Below, in pieces: positions 1 to 11,803 of a DNA stretch of 64,000 nt. Source of the stretch: Budorcas taxicolor (Eukaryota; Chordata; Mammalia; Artiodactyla; Bovidae); assembly GCF_023091745.1 (NCBI RefSeq), contig NC_068910.1:179979170-180043169 (forward strand), written 5' to 3'. The first letter of the stretch is position 1; each line of letters begins with the position of its first letter. The notes below the pieces were generated by a model. The model ran no database searches and had not been told where the DNA came from. It saw only the letters and a program-made list of their open reading frames with translations. Position numbers and translations under genes: made by a program.

Positions 1-803
1 AAAGATTTTACCCTTAAGAGTTATCATTAAAAGAGTTATCATTAACAGAAAGAAATGAGAAGGTATTATTTTGAATATATTTTTTCTATAAAGCCATTAA
101 GCTAAATGGAATTAACAAAACTTCTTAGACTTAAAAAAAATTATATAGAGTGGGCAATTTAAAAAAATTTTAAATCTTAGTTTCCTATATATCTTGTCTA
201 CTGAATTTATGCATCAAATTTTCTATATCATAATGAAAAACAAAAGGTAGGGATTATTCTATAAAAATGGACTCTATAAAATGAGAGAAAGCAGAAAAAA
301 GAAAGAGAGAGAAAGAAAAAGAAACAGAGAAGAAGGAGGGAGGAAGGAAGAGAGGAAGTAAGGAAAGATTATCACCTTTTTTGCTAGCAGATATACAAAA
401 TGGAGAGACAGACTTTGTTTCTAAATGGTACAACTGTCAAATAAATAGCTCAAAGATTTCAGAGTAAGGATGTAAAAACTTTGAGTGAAAAAACCCAAAC
501 ATGGTATAATAAACCAGGAAATAGGTAATTTAGAAATGATTTCAGGAAGAGGAACAACTCTCTAAACACTAAAGCAATAGAAAAAAAGCCTGAAGGAAAA
601 CACTGTCTGAGTAGCAGATTTGCCTGAAAATGAAATTTTTTACATATATATAAAATTGCATATTCTGGATAGAACAAAAACCTTAATATATTGATAGGGC
701 AAATGTTAGCACTCTGCCAATTAAACTGGAGAACACAGAGGAAATATTTATAGGAGAAAAACAATTGGTCAACTGAAGTATAAAAGAAAATGTTCCAGCT
801 GTC
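1..803. other. AT-rich non-coding stretch, no gene recognised
   Basis: I see no convincing coding frame and no repeat family that I can name before the Bov-A2 at 804. The only structure is a purine-rich GA tract at 281-368. Short open frames on the minus strand are AT-rich and resemble nothing known. Confidence 0.5.
281..368. repeat. GA-rich low-complexity tract
   Basis: About 88 bases are almost pure A and G, with runs such as GAAAGAGAGAGAAAG and GGAGGGAGGAAGG. This is simple polypurine sequence with no regular long unit. Confidence 0.85.
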
Positions 804-1082
804 TGCTGCTGCTGCTGCTAAATTGCTTCAGTCGTGTCCGACTCTGTGCGACCCCATAGACAGCAGCTAGGCTCCCCCATTCCTGGGATTCTCCAGGCAA
901 AAATACTGGAGGGGGTTGCCATTTCCTTCTCCAATGCATGAAAGTGGAAAGTGAAAAGTGAAAGTGAAGTCGCTCAGTCATGTCCGACTCTTACCGACCC
1001 CATGGACTGCAGCCTACCAGGCTTCTCCATCCATGAGATTTTCCAGGCAAGAGTACTGGAGTGGAGTGCCACTGCCTTCTCC
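804..1082 (-). mobile_element. Bov-A2 SINE
   Basis: On the plus strand the element starts with a TGCTGCTGC run (the reverse of the CAGCAGCAG 3' end). It then has two related monomers, each ending in CCATTTCCTTCTCC or CTGCCTTCTCC, joined by the ATGCATGAAAGTG linker. This dimer layout is diagnostic of ruminant Bov-A2. Bov-A2 is a non-autonomous SINE derived from the BovB 3' end. A weak flanking duplication (AGCTGTCT at 796-803 against ACCTGTCT near 1089) fits an insertion. Confidence 0.9.
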
Positions 1083-1145
1083 AGTTCTACCTGTCTAGTT
1101 GCTATAAATATTAGTCTCACAATATCCTTTTGTGTATATACACTA

Positions 1146-1562
1146 GTGTGTGAAAGTTGGACTGTGAAGAAAGCTGAGTGCCGAAGAATTGATGCTTTTG
1201 AACTGTGGTGTTGGAGAAGACTCTTGAGAGTCCCTTGGACTGCAAGGAGATCCAACCAGTCCATTCTAAAGGAGATCAGTCCTGGATGTTCTTTGGAAGG
1301 ACTGATGCTAAAGCTGAAACTCCAATACTTTGGCCACCTCATGCGAAGAGTTGACTCATTGGAAAAAACTCTGATGCTGGGAGGGATTGGGGGCAGGAGG
1401 AGAAGGGGACGACAGAGGATGAGATGGCTGGATGGCATCACCAACTCGATGGACATGAGTTTGAGTGAACTCTGGGAGTTGGTGATGGACAGGGAGGCCT
1501 GGCATGCCACAATTCATGGGGTCGCAAAGAGTTGGACACGACTGAGTGACTGATCTGAACTG
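1146..1562 (+). mobile_element. BovB LINE, 3' end fragment
   Basis: This is the last ~415 bases of BovB in sense orientation. It encodes the C-terminal tail with the CESWTVKKAE, LWCWRRLLRVPW, MLKLKLQYFGHLMR and RWLDGITNSMD landmarks, and ends at the typical GACTGAGTGACTGA 3' terminus. The reading frame is open from the fragment start to its natural stop near 1553, but everything upstream (endonuclease and RT core) is missing, so the copy is dead on arrival through 5' truncation. The unrelated ~60 bases at 1083-1145 separate it from the Bov-A2. Confidence 0.92.
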
Positions 1563-2144
1563 CATCATCCCTTAAGATTACTTGACAACATATTAAGATC
1601 TTTAAAATTTCATACCGTATGATCCATTCATGCAAGCTTTAAGAGAATTCCCCATGGAAATAACTCAGAAATCACCCAAGCAGTTTGCCAGTGGGAGTCT
1701 CTAGAAGCTCAGAAGTCAGGAAGAGAATGAGATTAGAATACTCACTTCCCCAACTCTCCCCTTGCCACAGCACCACCAGTTGGCTAATTTCAGCTAATTT
1801 CATCTCATTAAGGCCAAAATTTTTATTGAGCGGACTTCTTCAGATTCTGGTCACAGTACCCTCTATGCTCGCTGACCACAGTCTCAAGGCTCTTTAGTCC
1901 TAAGGCTCCCCATATTTGCTCCCCATATTTTAGTCCTAAGGCTCCCCATATTTGCTTGTTGGTGTCCCTTAACTCAGCCTCTACCTTTGTAAATATCCTC
2001 TTCATTAAGCTTTCCCCAGTGATATTGCTTGAACATGCCACTTCCCTCTGGTCTCTTGCCTGGCATACTGATGATACCTGATATATTCCATCTCTTAAAA
2101 ATCAGATCTTGCAAGAAAGGATAGTCTTTCCCCAGTATAGCTAC
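1563..2144. other. Unrecognised non-coding stretch, possible old LTR remnant
   Basis: No gene is visible. The segment at about 1960-2085 has the flavour of an old MaLR-type LTR 3' end (a TTTGTAAATAT...TTCATTAAGC...ACATGCCACTTCC pattern), but the match is from memory and weak. A 36-bp tandem duplication lies at 1894-1956. Confidence 0.3.
1894..1956. repeat. Two-copy tandem duplication, 36-bp period
   Basis: A 27-base stretch beginning TTAGTCCTAAGGCTCC at 1894 recurs identically at 1930. The spacer repeats CTCCCCATATTT, so the period is 36 bases. The perfect identity suggests a recent slippage duplication. Confidence 0.85.
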
Positions 2145-2350
2145 TGTGTGTGCTCAGGCACTCAGTCATGTCCGACTCTTTGCAACCGCATGGACTGTAG
2201 CCCACCAGACTCTGCCCATGGGATTTTCCAGGCAAGAAGCACTGGACTAGATTGCCATTTCCTCCTCCAGGGGATCTTTCTGACCCAGGGATCAAATCCA
2301 CGTCTGTTGCATCTCTTGTATTGGCAGGTGCTCTTTACCACTGTGCCACC
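2145..2350 (-). mobile_element. Bov-tA SINE
   Basis: The order is the reverse complement of a BovA-type tail (CACTCAGTCATGTCCGACTC), body (GGGATTTTCCAGGCAAGAA, CCATTTCCTCCTCCAGGGGATC) and a tRNA-derived head (ATTGGCAGGTGCTCTTTACCACTGTGCCACC). This tRNA head plus BovA body is the ruminant Bov-tA structure. The polymerase III B box has diverged (GGGATCAAATCC in antisense). Confidence 0.9.
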
Positions 2351-2389
2351 TAATTAGTGAAGTTTCTAATTCTCTCATATTTTGATTAT

Positions 2390-2978
2390 TTTTAAAAAAT
2401 GTGTTGGAGATAGTTGATTTATAATGTTGTGTTAGTTTCAGGTATACAGAAAAGTGAATCAGTTATGTGTGTGTGTGTGTATCCTCACTCCTATTTTTGA
2501 TTCTTTTCCTATATAGGCCATTACAGAATATTGAATAGAATTCCCTGTGCTATACAGCAGGTTCTTATTAGTTATCTATATTAAATATAGTAAAGTGAAT
2601 ATGTCAATCCTAATCACCCAGTTAATCCCTACCCCCCTTCCCCTGGTAAACATAAGCTTGTTTTCTACATCTGTGACTCTGTTTTGTAAATAAGTTCACT
2701 TGTACCCCTCTTTTTTAGATTCCACATATAAGTGATGTAATATGATGCTTGTCTTTCTGTGCCTAACTTCATTCAGCATGACAATCTTTATGTCTATTCA
2801 TGTTACTACAAATGTGCAATATTTTGTCCTTTTTATGGCTCAGTAATAGTCCATTGTATATATTTACCACCTCTTCTTATCCATTCCTCTGTTGATGGAC
2901 ATTTGGTTTGCTTACATGTCCTGGCTATTGTAATTAGTGCTGCAATGAACATTGGGCTGTATTTACTTCTTTATTTGC
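2390..2978 (-). mobile_element. L1 LINE, 3' UTR and ORF2 end
   Basis: This reads antisense through the familiar artiodactyl L1 3' region. Landmarks in order are the TAGTTGATTTATAATGTTGTGTTAGTTTCAGG start, CCCTGTGCTATACAGCAGG, CACATATAAGTGATGT, and GTTGATGGACATTTGG ... GTCCTGGCTATTGT. A short GT microsatellite lies at 2467-2480. Only the 3' ~590 bases remain. Confidence 0.88.
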
Positions 2979-3439
2979 TGTATCATTACTATATAACCCA
3001 TTGTAGGCAAAAGAGTGAGGGGCTCTTGTACATTTTATCCAAACTTCATGCCAACTTGAGGAGACATACTCAATATATCTTTTTAATATATTGTATATAA
3101 ATCAAAAGCAGATGTGCAGTCCTGAGGCAGAACTACAGGATGGAACTGCAGATGACTTGATCCCTCAGTTTTTGTATAGCTACACTGAAGAAGATAAATT
3201 AATTCATGTTTTAGGTGACATCTCCTCTACTTCTGTCAGCCTTGTTGAATATTCATAGCTTTTATTCATATGCTCCATAATGTGTTGTATGTTTTCATTT
3301 TAAGTTAACTAGTGGTGATATCCAATTTTTATTCAATATAATGAATGTATTTAAATCCTCAGGGAAAGAACTGTTTTAGGTATTAGCTAATACTGGTCAG
3401 CTTTTATCAAGATTCATTTGCCCAGTACACTAATCTACT

Positions 3440-3905
3440 TAAGATAAATGTCCACTAAAAGACATGTACAAAACTGTTCCTAGTGGCTTTATAATTATAT
3501 AAAAACACTATAGTTAACTTAAGTAATCATCAAGAGCAAAATAGGTAAGCATATTATAGTATATTCTTACAATAGATAACTACACAGTGATTGGAAAAAG
3601 AACAAACTAGTGATTTCTACAGTAGCATATTAAACCAAATTATACTGAGTAGAGAAAGCCAGACACAAAATAGTACCTCCTATATGATTCCATTTATATG
3701 AATTTGAGAACAGGGATAAAGTCAGAATAATTATCTCCAATGGTAAGATGAAAGAGAGGACATGGGTGCTAAAAATATTATAGCTTAATGTGGATTGTTC
3801 TATGTTAAACAAGTAGCATATATGTAAAAATTCATTGAACTGTATACTTATGATTTTTGCATTTAATTCATCTCAGCATATGATTTTTACATCAAGGTAA
3901 AAAGC
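3440..3905 (+). mobile_element. Old L1M-type LINE, 3' end
   Basis: The sense-strand landmarks are AAATGTCCACTAAAAGACATGTAC (read 3447 on), GAAAGCCAGACACAAAATAGTAC, TGATTCCATTTATATGAA and AATTCATTGAACTGTATACTT near the end. Many substitutions mark it as an old mammalian-wide L1 subfamily. No open frame remains. Confidence 0.75.
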
Positions 3906-3987
3906 TTTTGCTTTGTGAGTAATATCTTTATGAACTTTTTTTATAAGGTTTTTTTATCCGAATACACTGTTTAATATAATGTTACTT

Positions 3988-6670
3988 ACACATTATCTAC
4001 TACTGTGGGCAGGAATCCCTTAGAAGAAATGGAGTAGCCATCATGGTCAATAAAAGAGTCCGAAATGCAGTACTTGGATGCAATCTCAAAAATGACAGAA
4101 TGATCTCTGTTCGTTTACAAGGCAAACCATTCAATATCACAGTAATCCAAGTCTATATCCCAACCAGTAATGCTGAGAAGCTGAAGTTGAACGGTTCTAT
4201 GAAGACCTACAAGACCTTTTAGAACTAACACCCAAAAAAGATGTCCTTTTCCTTAGAGGGGACTGGAATGCAAAAGTAGGAAGTCAAGAAACACCTGGAG
4301 TAACAGGCAAATTTGGCCTTGGAATGTGGAATGAAGCAGGGCAAAAGCTAATAGAATTTTTCCAAGAGAATGCACTGGTTATAGCAAACACCCTCTTCCA
4401 ACAATACAAGAGAAGGCTTTACACATGGACAACACCAGATGGTCAACACCGAAATCAGATTGATTCTATTCTTTGCAGCCAAAGATGGAGAAGCTCTATA
4501 CAGTCAGCAAAAACAAGACCAGGAGCGGACTGTGGCTCAGATCCTGAACTCCTTATTACCAAATTCAGACTTAAACTGAAGAAAGTAGGGAAAACCACTA
4601 GACCACTCAGGTATGACCTAAATCAAATCCCTTATGATTATACAGTGGAAGTGAGAAATAGATTTAAGGGCCTAGATCTGATAGATAGAGTGCCTGCTGA
4701 ACTGTGGGCTGAGGTTCATGACATTGTACAGGAGACAGGGATCAAGACCATCCCCATGGAAATGAAATGCAAAAAAGCAAAATGGCTGTCTGGAGAGGCC
4801 TTACAAATAGCTGTGAAAAGAAGAGAGGCCAAAAGCAAAAGAGAAAAGGAAAGATAGAAGCATCTGAATGCAGAGTTCCAAAGAATAACAAGGAGAGATA
4901 AGAAAGCCTTCCTCAGTGATAAATGGAAAGAAGTAGAGGAAAATAACAGAATGGGCAAGACTAGAGATCTCTTCAAGAAAATTAGAGATACCAAGGGAAC
5001 ATTTCATGCAAAGATGGGCTCGATAAAGGACAGAAATGGTATGGACCTAACAGAAGCAGAAGATATTAACAAGAGGTGGCAAGAATACACAGAAGAACTA
5101 TACAAAAATTATCTTCATGACGAAGATAATCACGATGGTATAATCATTCACCTAGAGCCAGACATCCTTGAATGTGAAGTCAAGTGGGCCGTAGAAAGCA
5201 TCACTACGAACAAAGCTAGTGGAGGTGATGGAATTCCAGTTGAGCTCTTTCAAATCCTGAAAGATGATGCTGTGAAAGTGCTGCACTCAATATGCCAGCA
5301 AATTTGGAAACCTCAACAGTGGCCACAGGACTGGAAAGGGTCAGTTTTCATCCCAGTTCCAAAGACAGACAATGCCAAAGAATGCTCAAACTACCGCACA
5401 ATGGCACTCATCTCACACGCTAGTAAAGTAATGGTCAAAATTCTCCAAGCCAGGTTTCAGCAATACGTGAACCGTGAACTTCCAGATCTTCAAGCTGGTT
5501 TTAAAATAGGGAGAGGAACCAGGGATCAAATTGCCAACATCGCCTGGATCATCAAAGAAGCAAGAGAGTTCCAGAAAAACATCTATTTCTGTTTTACTGA
5601 CCATGCCAAAGTCTTTGACTGTGGATCACAAGAAACTGTGGAAAATTCTGAAAGAGATGGGAATACCAGACCACCTGACCTTCCTCTTGAGAGACCTATA
5701 TGCAGCTCAGAAAGCAACAGTGAGAACTGGACATGGAACAACAGACTGTTTCCAAATAGGAAAAGGAGTACATCAAGGCTGTATATTGTCACCCTGCTTA
5801 TTTAACTTCTATGCAGAATACATCACGAGAAATGCTGGGCTGGAATAAGCACAAGCTGGAATCAAGATTGCCAGGAGAAATATCAATAACCTCAGCTATG
5901 CAGATGACACCACCCTTATGGCAGAAAGTGAAGAGGAACTAAAAAGCCTCTTGATGAAAGTGAAAGTGGAGAGTGAAAACGTTGGCTTAAAGCTCAACAT
6001 TCAGAAAACGAAGGGCATCTGGTCCTGACACTTCATGGGAAATAGATGGGGAAACAGTGTCAGACATTTTTTGCGGGGCTCCAAAATCACTGCAGATGAT
6101 GACTGCAGCCATGAAATTAAGAAACACTTACTCCTTGAAAGGAAAGTTATGACCAACCTAGATAGCATATTCAAAAGCAGAGACATTAATTTGCCAACAA
6201 AGGTCCGTCTAGTCAAGGCTATGGTTTTTCCAGTAGTCATGTATGGATCTGAGAGTTGGACTGTGAAGAAAGCTGAACGCCAAAGAATTGATGCTTTTGA
6301 ACTGTAGTGTTGGAGGAGAAGACTCTTGAGAGTCCCTTGGACTGCAAGGAGATCCAACCAGTCCATTCTGAAGGAGATCAGTCCTGGGTGTTCTTCGGAA
6401 GGAATGATGCTAAAGCTGAATCTCTAGTACTTTGGCCACCACATGCGAAGAGTTGAGTCATTGGAAAAGACTCTGATGCTGAGAGAGATTGGGGGCAGGA
6501 GGAGAAGGGGACGACAGAGGATGATATGGCTTTATGGCATCACCAACTCGATGGACATGAGTTTGAGTAAACTCCGGGAGTTGGTGATGAACGGGGAGGC
6601 CTGGTGTGCTGCAATTCATGGGGTTGCAGAGTCGGACACGACTGAGTGACTGAACTCAACTGAACTGAAC
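3988..6670 (+). mobile_element. BovB LINE, near full-length copy
   Basis: This sense copy of about 2.7 kb runs from inside the endonuclease domain to the 3' GACTGAGTGACTGAACT tail. It is the longest uninterrupted BovB here; the family is about 3.2 kb, so roughly the first 500 bases are missing. A short flanking duplication (ATGTTACTT at 3979 and ATGTTATTT at 6671) supports these ends. BovB moves by target-primed reverse transcription and was acquired horizontally by ruminant ancestors. The coding region is broken, as described in the overlapping pseudogene entry. Confidence 0.93.
3998..6649 (+). pseudogene. Broken BovB endonuclease/reverse transcriptase frame
   Basis: The AP-endonuclease-like domain comes first (YYCGQESLRRNGVAIMVNKR, then the GDWNAKVG catalytic-region motif near 4260 and NQIDSIL near 4455). 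The RT follows, with KASGGDGIPVELFQ near 5214, FTDHAKVFD as motif A near 5590, GCILSPCLFNFY as motif B near 5780, and YADDTT as motif C at 5897. The breaks visible are a 1-base deletion near 4175, an in-frame TAG at 4855, a 2-base deletion near 5617 just after motif A, and a TAA at 5846. Further frame damage occurs downstream. The catalytic YADD itself survives. The protein would nick DNA and reverse-transcribe BovB and SINE RNA; this copy cannot. Confidence 0.9.
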
Positions 6671-6764
6671 ATGTTATTTCTTCTCTAAATCTTCATAAAA
6701 ATCCATGAAAAAGTCAAAGGAGTCACATAATTTGCCCAAAGAATTAGATAAGAAGCTTTGATAG

Positions 6765-6982
6765 TGGGCTTTCTCAGGGGTTCAGTTATAAAGAATTTGA
6801 CTGCCAATTCCTGAGATGCAGGAATGTGAGTTGCATCACTGGGTTGGAAAGATCTCCTGGAGGAGGAAATGTCAACCAACTTCTGTATTCTTCGCTGGAA
6901 AGTCTAATGGATAGAGAGCCCTCACCGGCCACAGTCCATGGGGTTGGAAAGAATCAGACTCGACTGAGTGACTGAGCATGCA
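6765..6982 (+). mobile_element. Bov-tA SINE, diverged
   Basis: The sense order is a degraded tRNA head (GGGCTTTCTCAGGGGTTCAG, AAAGAATTTGACTGCC, GATGCAGGAATG), then the BovA body (CACAGTCCATGGGGTTGG) and the GACTCGACTGAGTGACTGAGC tail. A short TTA repeat follows at 7016-7031. Confidence 0.85.
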
Positions 6983-7131
6983 CAACAATAAATAGGACCA
7001 GGCTTCAAATCCCTTTTATTATTATTATTATATTAGATTGAAATCCCTGGAAACAGACTCCAAGATAAAGATTAGGGAAGTACTCTTGGAAACCACATCC
7101 ACAAGGGTGTATGAGAAGGAGGAATAGGGAG

Positions 7132-8590
7132 TTTAGTTCAGTTCAGTCACTCAGTCATGTCCAACTCTTTGCGACCCCATGGACTGCAGCATACCAGGCT
7201 TCCCTCTTCATCACCAACTCCTGGAACTTACTCAAACTCACGTCCATCGAGTCGGTGATGCCATCCAACTGTCTCATCCTCTGTCGTCCCCTTCTCCTCC
7301 TGCCTCAATCTTTCCCGGCATCATGCTCTTTTCTAATGAGTCAGTTCTTCCCATCAGATGGTCAAATATTGGAGTTTCTGCTTCAGCATCAGTTTTTCCA
7401 ATTAATGTTCAGGACTAATTTCCTTTAAGATTGACTGATTGGATCTCTGCAGACCAGGGGACTCTCAAGAGTCTTCTCCAACACCACAGTTCAAAGGCAT
7501 CATTCTTCAGCACTCAGCTTTCCTTATAATCCAACTCTCACATCCATACAGGAGTACTGGAAAAGCCATAGCTTTGACTAGATGGACCTTTGTCAGCAAA
7601 GTAATGTCTCTGCTTTTTAATATGCTGTCTAGGTTGGTTATAGCTTTTCTTCCAAGGAGCCAGCACCTTTTATTCATGGCTGCAGTCACCATCTCCAAGT
7701 GATTTTGAAGCTCAAGAAAATAAAGTTTGTCACTGTTTCCCATTGTTTCCCCATCTATTTGCTATGAAGTAGTGGGATTAGATGCCAAGATATTAGTTTT
7801 TTGAATGTTGAGTTTTAAGCCAGCTTTTACAGTCTCCTTTTTCACCTTCATCAAGAGGCTCTTTAGTTCCTCTTCACTTTCTGCCATCAGGGTGGTGTCA
7901 TCTGCATATCTGAGGTTATTGATATTTCTTCGTGTAATATTGATTCTGGCTTGTGCTTCATACAGCCTGGCATTTCACATGATGTACTCTGCATATAAAT
8001 TAAATAAGCAGGGTGACAGTATACAGCCTTGACATTCTCCTTTACCAATTTGGAAGCAGTCCTTTGTTCCATGTCTGGTTCTAACTGTTGCTTCTTGACC
8101 TGCATACAGATTTCTCAAGAGGCAGGTAAAGTGGTCTGGTATTCCCATCTCTTGAAGAATTTTCCACAGCTTGTTGTTATCCACACAGTGAAAGGCTTTT
8201 GCATAGTCAATAAATCAGAAGCAGAAGTTTTTCTGGAACTCTCTTGCTTTTTCTATGATTCAGTGGATGTTGTAATTTGATCTCGGGTTCCTCTGTCTTT
8301 TCTAAATCCAGCTCGAATATCTGGAAGTTCACAGTTCACGTACTGTTGAAGCCTGACTTGGAAAATTTTGAGCATCACTAGCTAGCATGTGAGATGAGTG
8401 CAGTTGTACAGTAGTTTGAACATTCTTTGGCATTGCCCTTTTTTGGGATTGGAATGAAAACTGACCTTTTCCTATCCCACTGAGTTTCCAAATTCGCTGA
8501 CATATTGAATGCAGCACTTTAACAGCATCATCTTTTAGGATTTGAAATAGCTCCAACTGGAATTCCATCACCTCCTTTAGCTTTGTTATC
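7132..8590 (-). mobile_element. BovB LINE, 3' part of a twin-primed insertion
   Basis: On the plus strand this begins with the reversed BovB tail (TTCAGTTCAGTCACTCAG) and runs back through the C-terminal region, motif C, motif B and motif A into the RT. It stops at the KASGGDG coding segment near 8590. It forms one insertion with the oppositely oriented fragment at 8591-9763. The outer edges of the pair carry a matching TAGGGAG at 7125-7131 and 9764-9770. Confidence 0.9.
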
Positions 8591-9763
8591 AGTGAACTAA
8601 AATGAACTGGAATGCATGCATTTAACTCAGATGACCATTATATCTACTACTGTGGGCAAGAATCCTTTAGTAGAAATGGAGTAGCACACGTAGTCAACAA
8701 AATCATCCAAAATGCAGTACCTGTGTGCAGTCTCAAAAACGGCAGAATGTTCTCTGTTTGTTTCCAAGGCAAACCAGTCAATATCACAGTAATCCAAGCC
8801 TATGCCTCAACCAGTAATGCTGAAGAAACTGAAATTGAATTGTTCTATGAAGACCTACAAGACCTTCTAGAATTAACACCCCAAAAAGATGTCCTTTTTA
8901 TCATAGGGAACTAGAAAGCAAAAGTAGAAAGTCAAGTCCAGTTACTTACCTAGAGTAACAGGCAAGTTTGGCCTTGGAATACAAAATGAAACAGGGCAAA
9001 AGCTAACAGAGTTTAGCAAAGAAAACACTGGTCATCGCAAACACCCTCTTCCAACCACACAAGAGAAGACTCTACCCATGGACATCACCAGATGGTCAAT
9101 ATTGAAATCAGATTGATTATATCCTTTCAGCCAAACTTGGAGAAGCTCTATACAGTCAGAAAAAACAAGACCAGGAGCTGACTGTGGCTCAGATCATGAA
9201 CTTCTTATTGCCAAATTCAGACTGAAATTGAAGACAGTAGGGAAATCCACTAGACCATTCAGGTATGACCTAAATCAAATCCCTTATGGTTATACAGTGG
9301 GAGTGACAAATAGATTACAGGGGTGAGATCTGATAGACCAAGTGCCTGAAGATCTATGCATGGAGGTTTGTGACATTGTACAGGAGGCAGTGATCAAGAC
9401 CATCTGCAAGAAAAAGAAATGCAAAAAGGCAAAATGGATGTCTGAGGAAGCCTTCAAATAGCTGAGAAAAGAAGAGGAGAGACAGGTAAAAGATAAAAGG
9501 AAAGATATACCCATCTGAATGCAGAGTTCCAAAAAATAGCAAGGAGAAATAAAAAAGCCTTCCTCTGTGATCAATGCAAAGAAATAGAGGAAAACAATAG
9601 AATGGGAAAGACTAGAGGTCTCTTCAAGAAAATCAGAGATACCAAGGGAACATTTCATGCAAAGATGGGCACAATAGAGGACAGAAATTGTATGGAATAG
9701 AAGCAGAAAGTATTAAGAAGATATTGCAAGAACTATACCATAAAGATATTCATCATCCAGGAC
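8591..9763 (+). mobile_element. BovB LINE, inverted 5' part of the same insertion
   Basis: This sense segment runs from AGTGAACTAAAATGAACTGG in the endonuclease region to the GAACTATACCATAAAGATATTC segment just upstream of the RT. The consensus segment between its 3' edge and the 5' edge of the minus-strand part (about 110 bases) is absent. The internal junction shows a shared AGTGA at 8591-8595. Orientation, order and microhomology fit twin priming better than two independent insertions. Confidence 0.85.
8612..8914 (+). pseudogene. BovB endonuclease domain remnant
   Basis: An open stretch of about 100 codons covers the N-terminal half of the AP-like endonuclease: HYIYYCGQESFSRNG, NITVIQAYASTSNAEE and FYEDLQDLL. 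The frame ends exactly in the conserved GDWNAKVG motif. Here Asp is changed to Asn and the Trp codon is TAG, so both a predicted active-site residue and the frame are lost. Other frame breaks follow downstream (9000-9500). Confidence 0.85.
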
Positions 9764-11803
9764 TAGGGAGAGAGAGTTTGAATAGTAATTCTGTCACAAC
9801 ACAGACCTCAGTCCATTCCATGAAGGAGCTCTGGAGGTGAATGGTATTTACATTTGAAAAGAAGGAACTAGGCAGTGACAAGTCAACGGATGTGGACTGA
9901 ACAAGTATAGGGAATAATCTTGAGTGGGACAATTCTTTTTGCAAAAGGCAATTTTGTGATCTATTAGGGGTCAATACTCTTGGTAGCTGGAAGAAAAAAA
10001 TGACTAAATCCTGAAATGAGGACTGAGATGAACATAGCAGATCCTGTACAAACATTGCCAGAGTTCTACTTCATTACTGAGTACAAGAAAATCTAATTCA
10101 TGAAAATTTTGCAACTTGACTGATAAAAGAGTGATGAGAAGCCAAATTATAGATTTCCTGCCCAATGGATTTTTTATATAATGCTGATGGGTTATCACTG
10201 ACTTTTTTCTTATTTCACAAATTCCAAATATTAAAGACAAGTATTATTAAAATGTATAAGGTCTCTTCTTGTTCAAAATTAAAATAATAATGGGAAATTA
10301 TAAAAGTTAGTTAATGACTCCACATTCTGTCTTTAAATGTGACTTTTTACAGTTATTGATAATTTGATTCTTGAAATAAATCTTGTACTGTTGTAAATCA
10401 TAGCTGTATAGGAAGAATTTTCAAATGCAATATTTTGATACAGAACAGATATGTCATTTAGTAAATCATCAGGACTTAAAAGACACTCAAATTTTGTCTT
10501 ATTTATGTTTAAAATGATGTTTCAATGAAAACCCCAATACAAATGCATTTGTACATAATAAAAATATAAAATTATATATACAAAAATTTAATGAAAAGCA
10601 AAGCATATATTTTATAGAAATTCAATAATCTGTAAAAGGACGATGGTACACATTTCTTATTTCATTTGTGAAAGTGTATCTCAATTGTAGGAATTCTGCT
10701 TTCTTCTTTTGGATATTGTAGTGTTTTTCAAAATAAGAGGTATTTCTTTGAGATCTAGAAATACTATTTCAAAACAAAATTAAAAATTAAAGATACATAA
10801 TGATGGTAGGAGTAAGGGGTCACATGAAATCTACAAGAAATAACAATTATGAAAATTGAATTATAGAACAACCATTTAAAGAAACTTAAAAGCATCCAAA
10901 AGCAGAGAGAGGACAAATGAGAGTTCACACTTAAAAATCTGGAACTACAAGGTGTTAGAATTATGAGAATGCAGAATTGTCTCAGAGTACACTCCCCTGT
11001 CTCCATGGCTACAGCAGCAGAATGGGCAGAAAAAAACATTTTTATTAGGTCAAGGTACTGGAGATAAGAACTTAGTGTTTAAAAAGAAGCCATGAATTTA
11101 AAAGGATAATTTTGCAATGAAAGAACTGCCGAGGTAATGATATCCAAATTCTGAGTGTTAACTCTGCCCAAAACACTAGCTGAAAGTTGAACAATATATT
11201 TATAGGCAACACTCCAGAGTCCCTAATGAGAAAGGACAGATGGTATAACTACATGGAGACCAAATTTCTGAGTTTCTACCTTTTTTCTTTTTAATAGAAG
11301 AGTATATTCCCCAACAGTGTACCAATAGAGTGAGCTGAAGAAATCTGTGTCTTTCACGCTTAGACAGAGCAATGTTCGTGCCTGTGTATGGTGAATTCAA
11401 ATTCATCACTTCACTCTCAGCGCCTTGCATTTGGTGGTTGCTTACTTAGTATTTGTTGAAAAGGTCATAGAGTTATTGATTAGGTACTCTTGTGTTGTAA
11501 ATTATTCACAAAATAAAAATTGTTACCACAATTTTTAAATTGATACAGTTAAAAATCTTATTAAAAATTTAAAAAGTTTTCCAGTTATCTCAATTTTATT
11601 TAAAACCCAGTGAAAGTCAGGCTACATTCTATACCATTATTTTACCTAAAAAGAATATTCAAAGATTCTCATGTTAAAGTATAGTTCTTTCACCAAGATC
11701 TCACATTTTATGGGTCATAAAGCACAAAACAGACATAGAGAATAGTAGAAGAATGTTTTAGAAATCAACAAATTTCATAATATGATACAACAGCTTCCAC
11801 TGA
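9764..11803. other. About 2 kb with no recognised gene or repeat
   Basis: This is AT-rich sequence with no open frame that has familiar residues. The longest frames (about 90-100 codons on the minus strand near 9753-10055 and 10764-11039) have unremarkable composition and no motif. It may hold very old decayed repeats that I cannot name by eye. Confidence 0.45.

Noticed and set aside
951..1553. A 200-codon plus-strand open frame that could be read as one protein
   Set aside because: It is a chance fusion of an antisense Bov-A2, a 60-base spacer and the BovB C-terminal frame. Only the part from about 1150 is real BovB coding sequence.
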